A stretch of 64,000 nt of DNA from Pokkaliibacter sp. MBI-7. GTDB lineage: Bacteria; Pseudomonadota; Gammaproteobacteria; Pseudomonadales; Balneatricaceae. Positions within the stretch are counted from its first letter, which is position 1; each line of letters opens with the position of its first letter. A program made the translations under genes and the position numbers. The stretch is from positions 4,055,001 to 4,119,000 of the forward strand of contig NZ_JARVTG010000001.1 of the NCBI RefSeq assembly GCF_029846635.1, in the 5' to 3' direction. This document shows positions 42,873-52,498 of this stretch, in pieces. A model generated the notes under the pieces. It had not been told where the DNA came from and did no database searches. It worked only from the letters and a program-made list of their open reading frames with translations.

Positions 42873-43223
42873 TTTATTCCTGCCAGTATCCTGATGCGGT
42901 GTACCGCCATCCTTCTCTCGTCTGGTGTCTGCTTGCGTTTGCTCGGGCCAGTCCCTAATCCTCCTTACATAATTTGTTAATTATTCTCACTGGCATTGGC
43001 GGCGTTTTTACAGTTTAATGCCATTTAATCAATCGATTGATAGATTAATGGGTGAGTAGTGCACGATAATCGAATGAAAATAGCTGCTCACAATGTCCTG
43101 ATCCATGTGCTGTACCCCTGTCGCAATGGTGTTCGGTCACTGGCGGTGTAAGGTGGCTTTCTGGAGCGAGTTCACAATCAGGTGAGCAGATTCCGGAGCG
43201 GGCTGCTGATTCCACCACCATCC
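42873..43223. other. intergenic region with ATCAATCGATTGAT palindrome, upstream of MFS gene
   Basis: No gene is called here. A perfect palindrome TCAATCGATTGA (43029-43040) sits in a larger imperfect inverted repeat (TTAATC...GATTAA, 43025-43048). It looks like a TetR- or MarR-type operator for the MFS gene, but no such regulator lies next to it. The stretch is AT-rich and must hold the MFS promoter. Confidence 0.4.
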
Positions 43224-44561
43224 ATGCCGAGTTTTCTATCGTTTGACACTGCGGGCGGGGAGCTTTTCTTTCAGGTGGCTATCTTGTTTAAATCCAACGA
43301 GTTTTTCCGCGAACGCACCCTGCTGCGCTATATGCTGGGGTCGCTGTTCTCTACCCAGGGGGTATGGATTCAGCGGCTGACACTGGGGTGGATGGCGTGG
43401 TCATCCACTCACTCTGAAACCTGGGTAGGCATGATTGCCTTCTTCATGTTCTTCCCCACGGTGATCTTCGGGCCTTTCTTCGGGGTGCTGGCGGATCGCA
43501 TCAACCTGCGTGCAGGCGTCATCAGTCTCAATTTCTGGAATTCGCTTTTGTCTGCCGCCATGGCGCTGATGATCGCCCGCGGCTGGCATGATCCCTATCT
43601 GCTGTTGGGGTTTGCCCTGTTGCTGGGCCTGACCACCAGCGTTTATCAGCCGATGCGGCTGGCGCTGGTCTCTGATCTGGTGTTCAACCCCAAATACCTG
43701 CAACGGGCCGTCGCATCCAACTCCATCATCTTCAATACCTCGCGCTTTATCGGCCCGGCGCTGGCCGGAATCATCATCAACCACTGGGGTAACGCTACTG
43801 CCTTTGCGGTGACGGCAGCGTTCTATCTGCCGATGCCGCTGCTGTTGATGCGGGCCAAACTGAACGCCTCTGCCCGAGCCTCCGATGACAGCCGCAAGAG
43901 CAAGAAGAAGGAAGGGGTGCTCAGCGAGTTCCGCTCCGGCCTGAACTATGCCCGCAGCAACGAGTTCATCCTGTGCCTGTTGCTGGTCACATTATTTACT
44001 ACCGTGTTTGCCCGTGCGTTTCTGGAGCTGCTGCCAGCACTGGTACAGAGCTGGTTCAATCAGGGAGTATCCGAGCTGGCGATGCTGACCTCATCAGCTG
44101 GTATTGCTGCGGTTATCTCCGGTGTGTGGCTGTCTGGTCTGAAGCAGCGCAATACCATGCTGGCCGCGACCCGCTGGGGTTCGATCATCACCGCCATCGT
44201 GGTGATCCTGATGGGCAGCTATCAGAACTTTCACTACGGTTTGCTGGTCATTGCCGGCCTGGCGTTTTTCAGCACCATGGCCGGTATTGGCTCCCAGACC
44301 CTGATTCAGATGACCGTTGACCGTGCCTTTCGTGGCCGGGTAGTCAGCCTGTGGGGAGCCATTGTGATGGGCGGTGCCTCGGTAGGCAGCCTGATGCTGG
44401 GTACGCTGATGGAGCATCTGGGCAACCGTCCGGTGATGATCGGTGCCGGGATACTCAGCCTGCTGACATCGATCTGGGTCAGCCGTCGCTTGCAGAAGGC
44501 CGCAGAGGACAGCACCAGCGCAGAGGCTGAAGCCATGGCTGCGGGAATGGTGGCCAAATAG
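43224..44561 (+). CDS. MFS-family transporter (enterobactin-exporter-like)
   Basis: The protein has 445 residues from an ATG at 43224. The start is uncertain: a GTG at 43182 and a GTG at 43275 (12 bases after GGGGAG) are also possible. About twelve membrane helices are visible, with the MFS loop motif GVLADRINLR (after helix 2) and a charged central loop (DDSRKSKKKEG) between the two halves. The MFS_3 style resembles exporters such as EntS. Substrate unknown. An upstream palindrome suggests local regulation, and a terminator follows the gene. Confidence 0.85.
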   Translation: MPSFLSFDTAGGELFFQVAILFKSNEFFRERTLLRYMLGSLFSTQGVWIQRLTLGWMAWSSTHSETWVGMIAFFMFFPTVIFGPFFGVLADRINLRAGVISLNFWNSLLSAAMALMIARGWHDPYLLLGFALLLGLTTSVYQPMRLALVSDLVFNPKYLQRAVASNSIIFNTSRFIGPALAGIIINHWGNATAFAVTAAFYLPMPLLLMRAKLNASARASDDSRKSKKKEGVLSEFRSGLNYARSNEFILCLLLVTLFTTVFARAFLELLPALVQSWFNQGVSELAMLTSSAGIAAVISGVWLSGLKQRNTMLAATRWGSIITAIVVILMGSYQNFHYGLLVIAGLAFFSTMAGIGSQTLIQMTVDRAFRGRVVSLWGAIVMGGASVGSLMLGTLMEHLGNRPVMIGAGILSLLTSIWVSRRLQKAAEDSTSAEAEAMAAGMVAK

Positions 44562-44587
44562 CGCGTAGCGGATAAGTCGCCGCCAGT

Positions 44588-44619
44588 AAAAAGGCCAGCA
44601 TTACCATGCTGGCCTTTTT
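44588..44619. terminator. bidirectional terminator between MFS and MetE-like genes
   Basis: AAAAAGGCCAGCAT (44588-44601) pairs perfectly with ATGCTGGCCTTTTT (44606-44619) around a 4-base loop. It lies between two convergent genes and has A- and T-runs for both directions. Confidence 0.9.
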
Positions 44620-44692
44620 GCATTCTGAACGGATTGCGGTGTCGCGCGCTCAGTCAGACCGCGACGGATAACGCAAAACCCTGCACACACTC

Positions 44693-45811
44693 CTAGCGGT
44701 CACCCCAGACTTCGCGGGCGACATCCACCACCAGCCTGAGTTTGTCCCATTGCTGCTGTTCGCTCAGATCATTGCCGTGGCAGGTGCTTGAGAAGCCGCA
44801 CTGTGGGCTCAGGCACAGGTTGTCCAGCGGCATGTAGCGGGCGGCATCCTGAATGCGGTTGATGATAAAGCCCTGATCTTCCAGCTGGGCAATCTTGCTG
44901 GACACCACGCCGAGTACCACCGACTTGTTGTCGGGGACGAAGCGCAGTGGTGAGAAATCGCCTGAGCGTTCGTCGTCGTACTCCAGGAAGTAGGTGTTGA
45001 CGTCCAGCTCATTGAACAGCACTTCGGCAACGGCATCGTAGCCGCCTTCGGCAAACCAGGTGCTGCGGAAGTTACCGCGGCACAGATGAATGCCTACCAC
45101 CATGTCGGCGGGGCGCTGGCTGATGGCGGCGTTGATCAGTTCGGCGTAACGGTGCGGCAGCTGGCTCAGGTCTTCACCCCGTTGTTCAGCAGCAGCGCGC
45201 ATCTTGGGGTCGCACAGATAGGCCAGGTTGGTGTCATCCAGCTGCACATAGCGGCAACCTGCCTGATACAGCGCATTCAGCTCATCGCGATAGCACTGCG
45301 CCAGATCCTCAAAGAAGGGATCAAGGTCAGGGTAGGAGGCGATGTCGATGGCTGCCCGACCACCGCGGAAATGCACCATGGTGGGGGAGGGCATGGCGAC
45401 CTTGGCGGTGCCCTGCCGGATTTGGCTCTGCAGGAAAGTAAAGTTGTCCACTTCGATGTTGCGCGCATGGCGTAACTTGCCGGTCACGCTCAGTTTTGGC
45501 GGGGTGAAGCCGTCATCACTGCGTTTGGCACTGGGGTTGGCGGCGATGTTGCCGGTCACGCTGACACCGTCCAGCTGCTGCAGAAAATCCAGATGGAAGT
45601 AGGTACGGCGGAACTCGCCATCGCTGATGCTCTTCAGGCCGATCTCTTCCTGCTTTCTGACAATCTTGGCGATCTCCAGATTCTCTACGCTGCGCAGGGC
45701 GGCGATATCCAGCTTGCCTTGCGCGAAAGCCTGACGGGCATCCTGCAGTGCCTGCGGACGTAACAGACTGCCGACTTGCTCGGCACGGTAGGGCAGGGTG
45801 AACTTGGCCAT
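44693..45811 (-). CDS. MetE C-terminal-domain-like methyltransferase
   Basis: The protein has 372 residues from an ATG at 45811 preceded by AAGGA; longer in-frame starts run into non-coding sequence. It corresponds to the C-terminal barrel of cobalamin-independent methionine synthase (YxjG/YxjH-like). Likely zinc and homocysteine residues are in VGIHLCRGNFR and LSPQCGFSS. There is no N-terminal MetE folate domain, so it is not full MetE; such short proteins may use other methyl donors or accept S-containing substrates. It is convergent with the MFS gene and divergent from grxB. Confidence 0.85.
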   Translation of the reverse strand: MAKFTLPYRAEQVGSLLRPQALQDARQAFAQGKLDIAALRSVENLEIAKIVRKQEEIGLKSISDGEFRRTYFHLDFLQQLDGVSVTGNIAANPSAKRSDDGFTPPKLSVTGKLRHARNIEVDNFTFLQSQIRQGTAKVAMPSPTMVHFRGGRAAIDIASYPDLDPFFEDLAQCYRDELNALYQAGCRYVQLDDTNLAYLCDPKMRAAAEQRGEDLSQLPHRYAELINAAISQRPADMVVGIHLCRGNFRSTWFAEGGYDAVAEVLFNELDVNTYFLEYDDERSGDFSPLRFVPDNKSVVLGVVSSKIAQLEDQGFIINRIQDAARYMPLDNLCLSPQCGFSSTCHGNDLSEQQQWDKLRLVVDVAREVWGDR

Positions 45812-46179
45812 GACACGGATCCTTATGAGTGGCATGCAGCAGGTCGACGGGTCGACTGCATGCTGATTAGTAGAATGCTGGGCGCATAGTAAGGGAATGT
45901 TTGTGTTTGGATCCAATGCCTTCTCTTCAGTTTTAAAGTGAAGAAAATTAATACAGAGGTGAGGCGGTGCGCAGTCAGCCGGTGTTGCGAGGCCTGAGTG
46001 ATTTTGTTTCCCGCCGTGGCTGTTGTATTTTGCCCGGCACAACGACATAACCTTGAACGTCGGCTATTTTGCAGTGCAATATCGGAAACCTGTTTGTCTT
46101 GTCTGACCACCGCTTCTAAGAGCGTGAATAAGGTCTTTGTTGTGCTGCAAAGGGATAAATACTGGGGAGCGCTGTTTTG
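45812..46179. other. divergent promoter region, MetE-like / grxB
   Basis: About 370 bp between divergent genes. It must carry both promoters. I saw no clear S-box, MetJ array or repeat. Confidence 0.35.
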
Positions 46180-46830
46180 ATGAAGTTATATGTCTACGAC
46201 CACTGTCCGTTCTGTGTTCGTGCAGCCATGGTGGCAGGCTATAAGGATGTCGATCTGCAGATCGTGCCCTTGCTCAATGATGATGAGGCGAGCTGCCATC
46301 AGCTGATTGGCAAGAAGATGGTACCTATTCTGGCGTGGGATGATCAGGCGATGGGGGAAAGCCTGGATATTGCCAAGAAGCTGGATGAAATTGGATCCGG
46401 TGTGAAGCTGATGCGAGCCCCTACTGACTATCAGAGCATCACCGCCGTGATCAGCAGTGTGCAGCGTTCCATCAGCTGCCTGCTGTTCCCTCGCAATATT
46501 CAGGCTGGTCTGCCGGAGTTTGCTACGCAGTCTGCCCGCGATTATTTTCAGCGCAATAAAGAGCCGATGATCGAGCAGTCCTTTGCCACCGCGATGGCCG
46601 ATACCGCATTGCATAAGCAGCGAGTGGAAACCATGCTGGCCAGCCTGCCGCATCTGTCACTGCCTTCGGAGAACGGTGACACCCTGGGCTGGGACGATGT
46701 GATGATTTACCCCACTCTGCGTAATCTCACGCTGGTGCAGGATCTGCAGATCCCCCAGCAGGTGCGCGACTATCTGCAGGAGATAGCCGCGCTGACCCGG
46801 ACCGAGCTGTATTACGCCATCGCAATCTGA
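46180..46830 (+). CDS. grxB: glutaredoxin 2
   Basis: The protein has 216 residues. GGGGAG lies upstream at 46163-46168. The N-terminal thioredoxin-like domain carries the active site CPFC (C9 and C12) in YDHCPFCVRAAM, then KKMVPIL (the cis-proline loop) and GESLDI. The C-terminal half is an all-helical GST-like domain. This two-domain form is E. coli Grx2. It reduces protein disulfides with glutathione in the cytoplasm. It is convergent with recQ. Confidence 0.93.
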   Translation: MKLYVYDHCPFCVRAAMVAGYKDVDLQIVPLLNDDEASCHQLIGKKMVPILAWDDQAMGESLDIAKKLDEIGSGVKLMRAPTDYQSITAVISSVQRSISCLLFPRNIQAGLPEFATQSARDYFQRNKEPMIEQSFATAMADTALHKQRVETMLASLPHLSLPSENGDTLGWDDVMIYPTLRNLTLVQDLQIPQQVRDYLQEIAALTRTELYYAIAI

Positions 46831-46852
46831 CACTGCATTCGGTCGCTTGGCC

Positions 46853-48820
46853 TTATTCGCCCTTTTCCAGACTGGCCAGCTGCTGGCGCACGGCGGCGAA
46901 GCCGTACTCCTGCAGGCTGCCATAGCCCATCAGGCGGTTGGCCCGCAGTTTGGTCAGGGCTGGCAGGCTGATGCCACAGAGAAAACAGGCCAGCGTGTGG
47001 CGGTCTGCAGTGGTGTTCATCTTGCTCTGCAGATCGGTCAGGGCGCTGCTCAGCTGTTCAGGCTGCAAGGGCGGCAGCGCCACAGGCTCGGGCAGTTGTG
47101 CCACACGACCATGGCACACGGAGCAGTGGCCACAGTGCTGCGGTGCCTGCTGGTCACCAAAGTAACTGGCCAGACGCTGACTGATGCAATGGTCGCTTTC
47201 AAACAGCCCGATCATCCCGGTTATCCGGTCAATTTCCTTGTTTTCTTTGAGCTGAAACTGTTCTGACAGTTGTTGCGCCAGCGTCGTTATGGCGTCGTCA
47301 TGGGCCAGACCGGGGTGGGGCAGCACGCGATAGGCTTCGGTCATCTGCTTGGCTTCCAGTGTCAGCCAGCCTCTCTCATCCATATATTCCAGTGCGGCAA
47401 CCAGCCGCTGCCGCTGGCCGGGATGAGCCTGATTGAAACTGTCGAAATCCAGGCTGTACCAGCTGCGCCCCAGCTTCGCGTGCTCAAACAGTGTCTGGAT
47501 GAATTGCTGGCGTTCAGGGTTGAAGCGGGCCAGCAGGCGGTCCTTGTCTTCCTGCAACTGGAAGCGGTAATCCGCAAAGTAGCTGTACAGCGGCTGGATC
47601 ACGCCACGCAGTTCGAGATAAACCAACAGCGTTTTCAGCGGCAGCTGGCGAATATTGCTGCGCTCGGACAAACGGTAGAGGGTGGTTTCCCACACCTGCT
47701 GCTCCGCTTCGGTGGCGATGGTCTGCAATACCGAGCGGATGCCGTCGACCTGTGGAGTATCGCCATAGACGAAGTTTTCCAGCACCTGCAGCTCTTCGCG
47801 GCTGCCCAGCAGCGTACAGAGTGAAGGCTGACCATCACGCCCGGCACGGCCGATTTCCTGACTGTAGTTTTCCACCGATTTGGGCAAATCGTAGTGCACC
47901 ACCTGACGAATATCGCCCTTGTCGATCCCCATCCCAAAGGCGATGGTGGCGACGATGATACGGCTGCGCCCATCCATAAAACGCTGCTGAATCAGCTGGC
48001 GTAACTCATTACCGAGCCCGGCGTGATACGCCTCGGCAGCGAGACCCTGCGCCTGCAAAAAGCCGGCGACCCGTTCAGCCGTCTGCTGCAGGGTGACGTA
48101 GACCACGGCAGCGGACTCAGGCGTCTTGTGCAGCACCGCCAGCAGGGCCTGATCACGCTGAGCGCTGTTGACCGGGCGGATATGCAGGTGCAGATTGGCG
48201 CGGTAGAAGCCGGTCACCTGGATATGCTCAGGGCGAATGGCAAATTTACTGGCCATGTCTTCGATCACGGCAGGCGTGGCAGTGGCCGTCAGCAGCAGAG
48301 CCTGAGGAATAGCCAGCTGGCGCTGATACTCCGGCAGCTTGAGATAATCCGGGCGGAAATTATGGCCCCATTCGGAAATACAGTGCGCCTCATCCACCAC
48401 CAGCAGTGACAGCGGCACCTGACTGATAAAGCGACGGAAGCGTTCATTCTTCAGGCGTTCAACCGAGATCATCAGGATTTTGATCTTGCCCTGACGTACC
48501 TCCTCCATGGTGTGTGACGTGGCGTCCCGGCTCTGGCTGGAATCGATGGAGGCCGCCGCAATGCCTTTCTGCTGCAGGAATTCCAGCTGGTCCTGAATCA
48601 GCGCCAGCAGGGGAGATACCACCAGGGTCAGATGAGGGAGCTGCAGTGCCGCCAGCTGATAGCACAGGGATTTTCCGGAGCCGGTCGGGAAGATCGCCAT
48701 GGCGGAATGCCCTTCGGCAACGGCGCTGATCACCTCGCGCTGGCCCTGACGAAACTCAGCAAACCCAAAATACTGCTGTAGTTGTTGTTCCAGGCCTGTG
48801 AGTGGCTGCGATTGAGACAC
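46853..48820 (-). CDS. recQ: ATP-dependent DNA helicase RecQ
   Basis: The protein has 655 residues. Helicase motifs are present: FRQGQREVI (motif 0), FPTGSGKSLCYQ (Walker A), VDEAHCISEWGHNF (motif II with the RecQ aromatic loop), LLTATATP (III), and FGMGIDKGDIR and QEIGRAGRDG (V/VI). The RQC region includes the zinc cysteines (CGHCSVC, about 580-586). The C-terminus is a short region without an obvious full HRDC domain, so it is nearer the YoaA-like or shortened RecQ forms than to E. coli RecQ in that part. It unwinds DNA 3'-5' in repair and recombination. Confidence 0.9.
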   Translation of the reverse strand: MSQSQPLTGLEQQLQQYFGFAEFRQGQREVISAVAEGHSAMAIFPTGSGKSLCYQLAALQLPHLTLVVSPLLALIQDQLEFLQQKGIAAASIDSSQSRDATSHTMEEVRQGKIKILMISVERLKNERFRRFISQVPLSLLVVDEAHCISEWGHNFRPDYLKLPEYQRQLAIPQALLLTATATPAVIEDMASKFAIRPEHIQVTGFYRANLHLHIRPVNSAQRDQALLAVLHKTPESAAVVYVTLQQTAERVAGFLQAQGLAAEAYHAGLGNELRQLIQQRFMDGRSRIIVATIAFGMGIDKGDIRQVVHYDLPKSVENYSQEIGRAGRDGQPSLCTLLGSREELQVLENFVYGDTPQVDGIRSVLQTIATEAEQQVWETTLYRLSERSNIRQLPLKTLLVYLELRGVIQPLYSYFADYRFQLQEDKDRLLARFNPERQQFIQTLFEHAKLGRSWYSLDFDSFNQAHPGQRQRLVAALEYMDERGWLTLEAKQMTEAYRVLPHPGLAHDDAITTLAQQLSEQFQLKENKEIDRITGMIGLFESDHCISQRLASYFGDQQAPQHCGHCSVCHGRVAQLPEPVALPPLQPEQLSSALTDLQSKMNTTADRHTLACFLCGISLPALTKLRANRLMGYGSLQEYGFAAVRQQLASLEKGE

Positions 48821-48942
48821 GGCGTCCTTCCTTATGGGTCGGTATCAAGAAGGGAGAGACTTTATCACAACCCCGGTAGATGCCGTTTGCCGGTAGCGGG
48901 GCGAAAAGGGGTGCGGGTGTTAAGGGGGGCTGGGAGGAGGGT

Positions 48943-48983
48943 GCTCGCTGCGTACATCTCCGGGAAGGATGTACGCAGCGAGC
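48943..48983. repeat. perfect 16-bp inverted repeat between recQ and permease gene
   Basis: GCTCGCTGCGTACATC (48943-48958) pairs perfectly with GATGTACGCAGCGAGC (48968-48983) around a 9-base loop. No T-run follows on either strand. It lies 73 bp past the permease stop (minus strand) and 123 bp before the recQ start. It may be a factor-dependent terminator or 3'-end stabiliser. Confidence 0.75.
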
Positions 48984-49055
48984 GGGTACTGCGACGTCAG
49001 TGTAGCAGGGGTTCACCTTTGCGTGGTGTAAAGCTGTATCGCAAAGAATTCATGT

Positions 49056-50426
49056 TCAGTTAGAGCCTGTCAGCAGCGCGTCTTCTTCGGCATTGGCGCG
49101 ATGATGGGCGGTCAGCTGGAAGTAGCAGTAACCGACGGCCATGAACACCAGGAAGATCAATCCGATGATGGCGTTGAACCAGGCCATGGCGATCAGACAG
49201 ATGACCGACAGCACCAGCGCGATACCCGGCACGACCGGGAAACCGGGCGCCATGAAGGTGCGCTCCAGATGCGGTTCGGTACGGCGCAGCTTGAACAGGC
49301 TCAGCATGCTCATGATGTACATGACGATGGCGCCGAACACGGCCATGGTGATCATCGCGGCGGTCAGGCTCATGCCCTGCAGGTTGATCAGACCATCACT
49401 GTAGATGGCCGCGATACCAATGATGCCACCAGCGATAATGGCGCGGTGCGGCGTCTGAAAGCGTGACAGTTTGGCCAGACTGGCAGGCAGGTAACCGGCA
49501 CGGGCCAGCGCGAAGAACTGGCGGGAATAGCCAAGGATGATGCCGTGGAAAGACGCCACCAGACCGAACAGGCCGATCCAGACCAGCATATGCAGCCAGC
49601 CGGAGTTTTCACCTACCACCATTTTCATCGCCTGCGGCAACGGGTCGTTGATGTTGGACAGCGCGCTCCAGTCACCGGCACCGCCTGCCATGATCATGAC
49701 GCCCATGGCCAGCACCACCAGCGTCAGGATGCCGGTGACATAGGCTTTGGGAATGGTGCGTTTGGGGTCTTTAGCCTCTTCGGCAGCCATGGCGGCCCCT
49801 TCAATGGCAAGGAAGAACCAGATGGCAAAGGGGATCGCAGCGAAGATGCCGGAGACGGCAGGCATGCCGAAGCTTTCTGAGCCGGCCCAGCCATTCAGTA
49901 CAAAATTACTGAAACTGAAGCCGGGCGCTACGACGCCCATAAAAACCAGCAGTTCCAGTACCGCCAGAATGGTGACCAGTAGTTCAAACGTTGCGGCCAG
50001 CTGCACACCGAGGATATTCAGCGTCATAAAGACGACATAGGCGCCCACTGCGGCGGTTTTGGGATCAAGGCCGGGAAACTGCACATTTAGATAGGCACCG
50101 ATAGCCAGTGCGATAGCGGGTGGAGCGAAGACAAATTCGATCAGAGTGGCAAGACCGGCAATCAGCCCGCCTTTCTCACCGTAGGCACGGCGGCTGTAGG
50201 CAAAGGGGCCACCCGCATGGGGAATGGCTGTGGTCAGTTCGGTGAAACTGAAGATAAAGCAGGTGTACATGACAGCCACCAGCACCGCGGTGACCAGAAA
50301 GCCCAGGGTGCCCGCGACGCCCCAACCATAACTCCAGCCGAAATATTCGCCGGATATGACCAGACCGACGGCAATCCCCCAGAGGTGCAGAGTACCCAGG
50401 GTGGGCTTTAGCTGTTGCACGCTCAT
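49056..50426 (-). CDS. APC-family permease, ethanolamine-permease-like
   Basis: The protein has 456 residues. GAGGGGA precedes the ATG at 50426. About twelve membrane helices are visible. The N-terminus (LGTLHLWGIAVGLVISGEYF, then GWSYGWGVAG) and TAIPHAGGPFAYSRRAYGEKGG follow the pattern of the Eat ethanolamine permease family within the APC superfamily. It would import ethanolamine or an amino acid by proton symport. No eut or ethanolamine deaminase genes are in the window, so the substrate is uncertain. Transcription is leftward toward recQ. Confidence 0.85.
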   Translation of the reverse strand: MSVQQLKPTLGTLHLWGIAVGLVISGEYFGWSYGWGVAGTLGFLVTAVLVAVMYTCFIFSFTELTTAIPHAGGPFAYSRRAYGEKGGLIAGLATLIEFVFAPPAIALAIGAYLNVQFPGLDPKTAAVGAYVVFMTLNILGVQLAATFELLVTILAVLELLVFMGVVAPGFSFSNFVLNGWAGSESFGMPAVSGIFAAIPFAIWFFLAIEGAAMAAEEAKDPKRTIPKAYVTGILTLVVLAMGVMIMAGGAGDWSALSNINDPLPQAMKMVVGENSGWLHMLVWIGLFGLVASFHGIILGYSRQFFALARAGYLPASLAKLSRFQTPHRAIIAGGIIGIAAIYSDGLINLQGMSLTAAMITMAVFGAIVMYIMSMLSLFKLRRTEPHLERTFMAPGFPVVPGIALVLSVICLIAMAWFNAIIGLIFLVFMAVGYCYFQLTAHHRANAEEDALLTGSN

Positions 50427-50969
50427 CAATGTCCCCTCTCTCAATAGTATTGGCCCGGCGATAGCAACCAGCAGGTGGGTAGCCAGAGCCTCTTTTTTGT
50501 TGGTTATCGTCTCTCTTGCTGCAATGACAGAAGTCAGTCTGTCGGGTGGTGAGTAAAGCGAGGTCAAGGTATACCGCCGGGCTTTTCCATGGCGCAAACA
50601 GTTTCGTTTTGGGTAAAACGTTACTATTAGAAAAAATGATAGTGCCAGCTGTTAGCTCTTTGCCTTCATTGCACGCCCTGTTTTAGCCGGCGGGCGCAGG
50701 AAGCACAGCGATGAGTGATGACTGGTTCAGGCACCAGCTGCCGCAGGCTGTGGCTGTTAACGGCAGGTGTATAAGTGGTCACACGAGGGGGTAAAGCGGA
50801 AGGTGAAAGCAGCGTCTTGCTGCCCGTTTTAGAGCATAACGTTCTAGCGCGCTAGAGCCTTGATACAGAAACAATAATGCTGCACTGCGAAAAATTGTGT
50901 CTGGCAGGCGCTTGAAATACGGCTCGCCCTGACCAAGCTAAAGAGTTCATACCCTCATGGGAGAGCGCC
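50427..50969. other. 543-bp divergent intergenic region, permease / patatin
   Basis: No gene seen. CGTTTT-gggt-AAAACG (50605-50620) and the perfect 14-bp palindrome TCTAGCGCGCTAGA (50842-50855) are candidate operators; the second lies about 115 bp before the patatin start. The area should carry promoters for both divergent genes. Confidence 0.45.
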
Positions 50970-52433
50970 ATGGCCACAGCCGACAGTAATGCCGCAGCAC
51001 CCCAATACCTCCTTTCCTCCGCAATTCCGGTGAATGAAGCCGCTGCTCCTGATGCCTCTGGATCTGCACCGCTGGCACCTACGCGCCGCAGCAGGAAAAC
51101 CACCGCCCGAGCTAAGCCAAGTGCTCCTGCTACAAGCGTGGCTGATAACAATGCAGGCCATCCAGCCCCGCCGGTAGCGTCGCCCGGTACGGCTGAGCCC
51201 AGCGCTCTGCAGCAGATTACAGCGACCTGTTTTGGGGAAAAACCCATGGTGGCGCTGGTGCTGCAGGGTGGTGGGGCGCTGGGTGCCTATCATATTGGTG
51301 CCTTTCAGGCGCTGGAGGAGGCCGGCATCCAGCCGGACTGGATCAGTGGCATTTCCATTGGCGCAGTGAATGCGGCCATTCTTGCGGGTAATCCTCCTGA
51401 GTTGCGGTTACGCCAGCTGGACGCGCTGTGGGAGGCCATTTCGCGTCCGGACATCTATTCTGCCGGGCAGATGCGTCATGCGCCGCTGGCTGTACAACGT
51501 TATTTCAATACCCTGAGTGCTTTGCAGGCCATCTGTTTCGGCCAGCCTAACTTCTTCACGCCACGCTTTCCCAACCCCTGGCTCCTGAATGATCTGACAG
51601 CCAGTCAGGCCGGGTTTTACGATACGGCACCGTTGCTGGAAACCCTGCAGGCCCTCAGCAATTTTGAATTGATCAATCAGCACTTTCTGACGCCCGAGCC
51701 AGCGCTGACTGACAGCGATGACGCCACACCTGCCTGTGCGCTGGAAGAAGGCGTGCTGCTCAGTCTGGGGGCGACCAATGTCACCACCGGGGAGCTGACG
51801 TTCTTCAATAACTGGCAGCAGGAGATCACCCCGCAGCATGTGCTGGCCAGTGGTTCCCTGCCACCTGGCTTCCCGGCGGTAGAGATCGAGGGCCAGTGGT
51901 ACTGGGATGGCGGTTGTGTTTCCAACACACCACTGGAGGCCATCCTGAAAAATCTGCCAGACCGGCCGTTGCTGGTTTTTATGGTTGATCTGTGGAGTGC
52001 AGAAGGCGCGGCACCGACCACCATGGATGAGGTCAGCTGGCGGCAGAAACAGATTCAGTACGCCAGCCGCAGTGCGGCGGAAATTACACGCGTCACTCAC
52101 GAGCTGAATATGTGCAGGAGCCTGCAACAGGCGGGTGTCCCTCATGAGGTCCCGGTGCATCTGGCGCGCTATCTGAAGTTTGGTCACTCACTGGATATCG
52201 TCCATATCACCTACTGTCCGGGGGCCGATGAGATTGCCAGCAGTGATGCCGAATTCAGCCGTACCTCCATTGCAGATCGCCGGGCTGCCGGGCTGCGTGA
52301 TATGCGTGCCGCACTGGAGCATGCCCCATGGAAAAGCCTGCGCCCCAGACAGAAAAGTGCCAGCTGCCATAAGGTCAAATCCGGTCTTGTCGAAGTGGAT
52401 TGTTTCAGGGTAGCGGGGCATTCAGGGGGGTAA
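50970..52433 (+). CDS. patatin-like phospholipase (with DUF3734-like C-terminus)
   Basis: The protein has 487 residues. GGGAGAG precedes the start. A low-complexity Ala/Pro/Thr-rich leader (residues 1-85) is followed by the patatin domain: oxyanion loop LQGGGALGAYHIG, nucleophile GISIG (about residue 127), and the Asp of WDGGCVSNTPLEAI. The C-terminal part (VHITYCPGAD...FSRTSIADRRAAGLRDMRAAL) matches a domain commonly following bacterial patatins. It hydrolyses acyl lipids; it resembles cytoplasmic or PHA-associated family members. No classical signal peptide is seen. Confidence 0.88.
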   Translation: MATADSNAAAPQYLLSSAIPVNEAAAPDASGSAPLAPTRRSRKTTARAKPSAPATSVADNNAGHPAPPVASPGTAEPSALQQITATCFGEKPMVALVLQGGGALGAYHIGAFQALEEAGIQPDWISGISIGAVNAAILAGNPPELRLRQLDALWEAISRPDIYSAGQMRHAPLAVQRYFNTLSALQAICFGQPNFFTPRFPNPWLLNDLTASQAGFYDTAPLLETLQALSNFELINQHFLTPEPALTDSDDATPACALEEGVLLSLGATNVTTGELTFFNNWQQEITPQHVLASGSLPPGFPAVEIEGQWYWDGGCVSNTPLEAILKNLPDRPLLVFMVDLWSAEGAAPTTMDEVSWRQKQIQYASRSAAEITRVTHELNMCRSLQQAGVPHEVPVHLARYLKFGHSLDIVHITYCPGADEIASSDAEFSRTSIADRRAAGLRDMRAALEHAPWKSLRPRQKSASCHKVKSGLVEVDCFRVAGHSGG

Positions 52434-52498
52434 CCAAAGATCCGCCTTTGCTGTTCGTCTTTGTCAGGGCAACACGATGGTAACCGGAGGGAGTCCCT

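Noticed and set aside
42795..42980. Small frame MFCFQCSVFNV... over the tandem repeat
   Set aside because: The repetitive peptide is a by-product of the 14-bp DNA repeat; no ribosome site.
44693..45811. Full-length methionine synthase MetE
   Set aside because: Only the C-terminal barrel is present (372 residues); the N-terminal folate-binding half is absent, and upstream sequence is non-coding.
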